A DNA stretch of 64,000 bases, from contig CAJQUN010000015.1 of assembly GCA_907163345.1 (NCBI GenBank), positions 4,806,886 to 4,870,885 of the forward strand, written 5' to 3'. Positions 58,801-64,000 of the stretch are shown here, in pieces. Each line of letters begins with the position of its first letter. The stretch's first letter is position 1. A program made the translations under genes and the position numbers. The notes under the pieces are model-generated. The model was not told the origin of the DNA and did no database searches. It saw only the letters and a list, made by a program, of their open reading frames with translations. Origin of the DNA: Haberlea rhodopensis (taxonomy: Eukaryota > Streptophyta > Magnoliopsida > Lamiales > Gesneriaceae).

Positions 58801-60112
58801 AGAATTTATACTTGCGACTCCACGGAGGCAAAGAAGATCTACTTAACCAAAACATAAATTCTAGAATAATAACTTACTATGGCATCTGCTTTCCCAGAGG
58901 AGGATTTCCCACTGCCTTTCTTGCCAGCTGTAGAGGCCCTAACTCCCGTGTTGACCTTACTAGAACCACCAGCCCTTCCACCACGGACGGTTGTTCCTGT
59001 TTTTGCAGTACCTCCACGACCCCAAGCACCATCTTGTGGGGACTTCCTCATGCCAATTTGACCACCTCTTGTAGGTCTTCTGACCGTAGGGTCTCTAGGG
59101 GGTGGCCTCCACACATCAGGATCATCAATCGGGGCACCAGAGGATGTTGGGTACTCATCCAATGGTTGGAACACAAAGATGATTTTGTCGAAATTGGTGG
59201 TGAACTGGGTCGCCTTCCTAGGGGAATCTCCCTGAACGACCTCTTCTCAGCATCCAATTGCTTCACAACCTCTGCTTCTTCTGAAATTGCTTTCTTGACA
59301 TTCATCCATTTCGTACGAAGCAAAGGATCGTCAACTGTATTTAAATGCCTAGAAAAAATTTTGAAAGGGAAGAACACACAAAGAGAGTTTAAACACAAAT
59401 TCAGAGTAAGAAACTTTATAAAAATAATAAATATCGTTATTTAAAATTGTTTATAATACCAGTTTGCTTCTATATAAGCTAAATTATTTCACACGAAGAA
59501 GCAGAAACCTCTCCAAGAGCTGCAAAAATACTATGATCTTGCTATCCGGTTTCCTTCTATTCTCCACCATTAAGCACAGCATAAAAGACTTTAAAATCTA
59601 TCATTCATACGTTTCCGGACCACTGCACGTTGCAGCACAGTAGCACGAGCAACTAGAAGCAGTGAGCAGCCCGGATTCGGGCTAGCGCTTACTGATCAGT
59701 TGATAAGGATGGGAATGCATTAAAGATAACTTCAGCATACATACATACATAAAGTGGATCAATAGAAAAACCAAAATTCCCAAAAAGGTAAGTTTTTTAG
59801 CTCATTCGGTTTCCCATTTCATACTCTAGTTTGCTATATGTTCCTTTCTTACAAAAGAGCACAAACAGCTCTCACTATCCAAAGTCATAAGAATAAAACT
59901 CAGCGCACAACACCGTATAAACACAAAAACAAAGGTGGGCGGGGGCAAATTGGTAAAGAAAAAGAATATGTAATAAATAACCACAAGTACTTGTTAATCT
60001 GAGCAATAGCGCCATCGAAGAAGATAATGGAAGTATCGTAGAGTCCTTCCACGGCATACTCTCTCGCCAACTTCAAGTGATCTTGCAATCCCGCCAGCGC
60101 TGCGCTTGCCAT
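55822..60112 (-). CDS. KTN1: Katanin p60 ATPase (microtubule-severing AAA protein), seven exons
   Basis: Exons on the minus strand: 60112-59991, 59348-58878, 58068-57873, 57521-57277, 56889-56731, 56631-56544 and 56103-55822, all GT-AG and phase-consistent, about 521 residues. The N-terminal domain is MASAALAGLQDHLKLAREYA, followed by a Pro/Ser/Gly linker with DEYPTSSG and DPDVWRPPPRD. The AAA module has Walker A GPPGTGKT, Walker B TIFIDEID and VLAATNFPWDIDEALRRR, and the C-terminal VPS4-like end is EKHEKWFSEFGSA. The protein severs microtubules in the cortical array. Lesions: exon 2 lacks one T (TCATCTTTGTG), exon 3 lacks bases at AAAAAG/TGCAATAC and one T in GAATATTCC. All are homopolymer-type, so the gene is probably intact in reality. 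The start matches the family. Confidence 0.92.
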
Positions 60113-60269
60113 TTTCTAATCAGACGAACAAACCCTTCAGAATTCCGACGTATGTATGAAACATAAATATTGCCAGAATCAGAACTGGATTTGAACTAAA
60201 GTCAAGAGATAAAGCTTGAAAAGAAAAAAGGGAAAGAGGAATGAAACGCAATGCAAGATTAGGGTCCTT

Positions 60270-60769
60270 NNNNNNNNNNNNNNNNNNNNNNNNNNNNNNN
60301 NNNNNNNNNNNNNNNNNNNNNNNNNNNNNNNNNNNNNNNNNNNNNNNNNNNNNNNNNNNNNNNNNNNNNNNNNNNNNNNNNNNNNNNNNNNNNNNNNNNN
60401 NNNNNNNNNNNNNNNNNNNNNNNNNNNNNNNNNNNNNNNNNNNNNNNNNNNNNNNNNNNNNNNNNNNNNNNNNNNNNNNNNNNNNNNNNNNNNNNNNNNN
60501 NNNNNNNNNNNNNNNNNNNNNNNNNNNNNNNNNNNNNNNNNNNNNNNNNNNNNNNNNNNNNNNNNNNNNNNNNNNNNNNNNNNNNNNNNNNNNNNNNNNN
60601 NNNNNNNNNNNNNNNNNNNNNNNNNNNNNNNNNNNNNNNNNNNNNNNNNNNNNNNNNNNNNNNNNNNNNNNNNNNNNNNNNNNNNNNNNNNNNNNNNNNN
60701 NNNNNNNNNNNNNNNNNNNNNNNNNNNNNNNNNNNNNNNNNNNNNNNNNNNNNNNNNNNNNNNNNNNNN
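60270..60769. other. Assembly gap of exactly 500 N
   Basis: A run of 500 undetermined bases, a round number typical of an arbitrary scaffold gap. Sequence on either side need not be adjacent in the genome. Confidence 0.97.
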
Positions 60770-60968
60770 CTAACCCTAAACCCTAAACCCTAACCCTAAG
60801 CCCTAAGCCCTAAGCCCTAAGCCCTAAACCCTAAACCCTAAACCCTTACCCCTAAACCCTAACCCCTAAACCTAACACCTAAACCCTAAACCCTAAATCT
60901 TAACCCCTAAACCCTAAACCCTTAACCCTAAACCCTAAACCCCTAAACACTTAACCCTAAACCCTAAA
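60770..60968. repeat. Telomere-like CCCTAAA repeats, degenerate
   Basis: About 27 units of CCCTAAA and variants (CCCTAAG, CCCTTA, CCCCTAAA, CCTAACA) begin immediately at the gap edge. The orientation is that expected at the left end of a chromosome. The block ends in sequence that leads into the LTR of the right-hand element. Confidence 0.88.
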
Positions 60969-61231
60969 TCGCTGGGTGGCTCGGATTGGGAGCCGAATTT
61001 CTCGAAGATAATTAGGTATTATTCTTCCCCACGCCTTTGTCTTCGTTTTGATTGTAGTATTTGAGCATGTGTAGTGTTGGGTATGGATTTGCTGGATTTT
61101 AAATATATTTTGGGTTGAATTAAGGTGTTATATGGGGTTTATGTTGAGGAATATTGGTTTAATGGGTGTTGGGTTCGTTTATTTGGGGATTTTATACCTT
61201 AAACACCCTTTTTTGGTTGTTTCAGAGCTCG

Positions 61232-61357
61232 CCGATCGATCGGTACACGGGCTCAATCGATCGCGCGTAATTTTCAGAATTTGGAGATGATGAATAGTGG
61301 GCTCGATCGATCGAGCAAAGCTGCCGATCGATCAAGATGGTCGGTTCGATCGATCGA
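61232..61357. repeat. GATCGATC palindrome cluster in the right-hand LTR
   Basis: CCGATCGATCGG (61232-61243), GCTCGATCGATCGAGC (61301-61316, 16-bp perfect) and TCGATCGATCGA (61346-61357), plus two imperfect copies. The core is the same as in the LTR at 664, but the arms differ. Confidence 0.88.
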
Positions 61358-63559
61358 GATGCTCTGTTTTGTGGGCAATATTGTTTTGTTGTTGGGGATT
61401 CGATGCATGCTTCGCCCGGGATCTTTTTAAATGGTTAATCATCATGGATTGACGCTATATTTGGATTTGTGAACGTGCTTGGGCACGTGGTTACACGCTT
61501 GTAATTAATTGTTATTATTAATTATGTTTAGCACGTAATTCATCGGATCACGGGACTAAGGCAATTTTGTTTCGGACTACGAAATTCTAAGGTACGTATA
61601 ACGTACGATCATAGCCTTTTATATTATTGGAACTGTGACATGCAAGGTATATGATATTTGCAATAAATTGATATATATATTGGTAATTATAAGGTGCCGT
61701 TTTTGAGCGAGCAATGATTGTGATGTTGTCGATGTTAAGCTAGCATCGATTATGACGCCGCTGTTGTTGAGCGTGCGTGGGGTTAAAATGTCGCTATTGT
61801 AGAGTGAGCGATGAAATAGAAATATGGAATCAGTGATTTGATATATGTGATATCTATAGTCATTTATTTAATGATTTAATCATATTTGATTATGAAACTA
61901 GCATGGAAGAAACGGATTTAGTTAATCGATGAGATGATTAACTGGTTTTTGGGAATTTGATGGTTTCGGTTATTTTGAGAATAGGAACAGCACAGGGGAT
62001 CCCGGATGAGGATGATACGATCCAGAGAGTATCTTTTAAAATTCATAGCATTTACATTTTGTAAATTATGAACTATGATATTGTGTTATTGGATCGGTGG
62101 TATTGGTATGCTCACCCCGTGTGGGGGCTGTCTCTGTTGGGGCAGGTGGAATAGGTACAGTGGTAGCTCCGGAGTTGAGATCGAGCAATGGATTGGAGGT
62201 GCTTCTAGGACCGAAGTACCAGTGACGGTATTGAAAGGAGTATTTTATACATTAGATACACATACATTCATTGATGCTCGCATGTGAGCACTATTATATG
62301 TGTATATGAGTTGTATAAAAAGGAAAGGGCATTTCTCCTTCATTCAGGTGTTGCATGCAATTAATTAAGGAAATTGCTAAATGAATTGAGAACATGTTAG
62401 TGTATTATAAGATGCATACTTAAGGGTTGAGTGGTATGGGGAAATTTGAACATTATATGGAATATTGTAAGAAATTTTAGTGTTGGTATATTATGCTATG
62501 GTTTGCATGTGGTTTTTCCCCTGATTACATGATTGTATGCACTTAACACATGGGTTAATACACTAATAGCGGATTAAGGGCTAGGGATCCTTACATTAGT
62601 GGTATCAGAGTCGGGTTTGCTCTTTGGGGCTGTTGAGGGCCTAGGAACATATAAATGGGATAATTATATGTCATGACATTTATGGAACCGTAATATAATC
62701 CGTTGATTATGATTATGAGTTGTGGTACAGGGACAACCAAGGGGAGCATTTTTAAATGTATTGGAATACAGGAAGTACTTTGTTTTTATGGATTATGCAT
62801 TTACTCAATATAATCATTTTGTGGTGAACATGAATTATTATATGCTAATGGTTTGGGGCTGTCCCTATAGGTTTGTTTGAGCATGGAGGGCTAAGGCCAG
62901 GGTTGACGGGCACCAAACGGTAACATGTATTTTATATACATCTTGGATTATGCATTGTGGTTGCATATACGTATTGGATGTTTGGTGCATGGCATGTATA
63001 GTTGTTGTTATACTCGAGTGATGGTTTTAATGCTTTGCCGCCGTCATTTGAAGCGATGATAGAATATTTGCCGCTGTCGTATCATAGCGAGGAAAGAATA
63101 TTTGCCGTTAAATGTTGAAGCGATGGTAAATTCTGTATGTCGCATTTGAAGCGAGGTTATTCGATACCGCTGATATGTCGAGCGAGGGGTATTAGTGTCG
63201 CGGTCATGACTAGCGATGTGCATTAAAATACACTGTTATAACAAGACTATCATTGGTGATTCACATGTACTTTGTATACATATTAGATTATGCATTGTGG
63301 TTGCAGGTATAGATGGATGCTTGGTGCATACCCCATGAGTCGTTGTTATATGCGAGTGATGATTTTAATGCTTTGCCGGTGTCATTTTGAAGCGATGATA
63401 GAATACTTGCCGCTAAATGTTGAAGCGAGGGCAAATGTCGCATGTCACATTTAAAACGAGGTTATTCGATGCCGCTGATATGTCGAAGCGAGGGGTATTA
63501 GTGCCGCGGTCATGACAAGCGAGGTGCATTAAAATACACTGCTATAACAAGGCTATGGA

Positions 63560-64000
63560 TTGGCTAGTCTTTTGGCGATGGTCCATGCCGTTGGGTATAT
63601 ATAGTGATGGTACATTCCGCTAATTCTATGGCGATGGTTCATGCCACCGGGTATATATATAGTGATGGTTCATGCCACTACATCTATGGCGATGGTTCAT
63701 GCCGCCGGGGTATATATAGCTATGGTACATTCCGCTAATTCTATGGCGATGGTTCATGCCGTCGGGTATATATATGGCGATGGTTCATGCCGATACATCT
63801 ATGGTGATGGTTCATGCCGCCGGGTATATATAACGATGGTACATTCCGCTAATTCTATGGTGATGGTTCATGTCGCCGGGTATATATATAGCGATGGCTC
63901 ATTCCGCTACATCTATGGCGATTGTTCATGTCGTCGGGTATATACAGTGATGGTGCATTCTGCTAATTCTATGGCGATGGGTTCATACCGCCGGATATCT
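63560..64000. repeat. Hairpin tandem array of the right-hand element
   Basis: Units of about 55 bp alternate TGGCG-(ATGGTTCATGC)-CGCCG and TAGTG-(ATGGTACATTC)-CGCTA, joined by GGGTATATATA and ATTCTA spacers. It is homologous to the array at 12350-12990 and continues past the window. Confidence 0.82.

Larger units (their letters stand above)
60969..64000 (+). mobile_element. LARD-like LTR element, incomplete at both edges
   Basis: Shares with the LARD at 9012-17937 the AAGGTACGT dyad (about 61590), the module GATCCAGAGAGTATC (about 62020), TATGCTCACCCCGT...GGGGGCTGTCTCTG, an LTR end GATCCTTACA (62595) and TTAGTGGTATCAGAGT as primer site (62600). The interior has the GGACAACC-hairpin module (62727-62880), CCGCT/AGCGAGG repeats and the hairpin array. 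Sequence identity is partial, so it is a related but separate family. The LTR start is hidden by the gap or the telomere-like block. No gag or pol seen to the window end. Confidence 0.8.

Noticed and set aside
60216..60786. ORFs through the N run
   Set aside because: Undetermined bases only.

Overview
The window is nuclear DNA of a flowering plant, almost certainly a eudicot. It has intron-bearing genes of plant type on both strands, large LTR retrotransposons, MITEs, a CCCTAAA-type telomere-like block and one scaffold gap of exactly 500 N. I cannot name the species. Five host loci are recognisable: a TPR-like gene (22.5-24.6 kb, minus), a C-terminally short MAPK-kinase-substrate-like gene (30.1-30.4 kb, minus), the GINS subunit PSF1 (35.0-52.4 kb, plus), a broken 2-oxoglutarate dioxygenase of AOP type (53.8-54.4 kb, plus) and katanin p60 KTN1 (55.8-60.1 kb, minus). 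From memory, their closest Arabidopsis relatives lie together near the end of chromosome 1 (At1g80130 to At1g80350), so this looks like an ancient collinear block swollen by transposons.

The left third (0.66-18.35 kb) is a nested pair. A Ty3/gypsy Tekay-like element with 2.6-2.8 kb LTRs has lost gag and keeps a decayed pol. Its 3' LTR was split by an 8.9 kb LARD-like element that has 2.4 kb LTRs and no recognisable gag or pol. A 2.2 kb solo LTR, a copia-like LTR end and an Athila-like gag relic follow. At the right edge (about 61-64 kb) there is a third, incomplete element related to the LARD.

The middle (35.46-50.61 kb) is a second nest, inside intron 1 of PSF1. A copia element carries a young 10.56 kb Tat-lineage Ty3 element two bases from the end of its 3' LTR. 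The Tat element has 823-bp LTRs that I see differing only in homopolymer lengths, an archaeal-type RNase H, a 59-bp tandem array and an intact, spliced antisense gene of 619 codons. Between genes I also identify a complete TRIM, a long-TIR MULE-type foldback element, a PIF/Harbinger MITE, a hAT relic and a possible SINE.

The most unusual signal lies in the non-coding parts of the left-hand and right-hand Ty3-type elements. They are packed with small inverted repeats in which the loop or core stays constant while the arms change in a compensating way: a 64-bp LTR repeat holding three 4-bp stems on one TAAGAYG loop; a 60-bp repeat alternating TGGCG/CGCCA and ATAGCG/CGCTAT stems on one loop; palindromes built on GATCGATC with varying arms in at least four loci; and a GTACGT-N3-ACGTAC dyad sitting on a consensus 5' splice site. 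Separately, conserved coding exons of KTN1 and PSF1 carry several one-base homopolymer-type indels. This suggests unpolished consensus sequence, so frameshifts here should not be read as gene death without read support.
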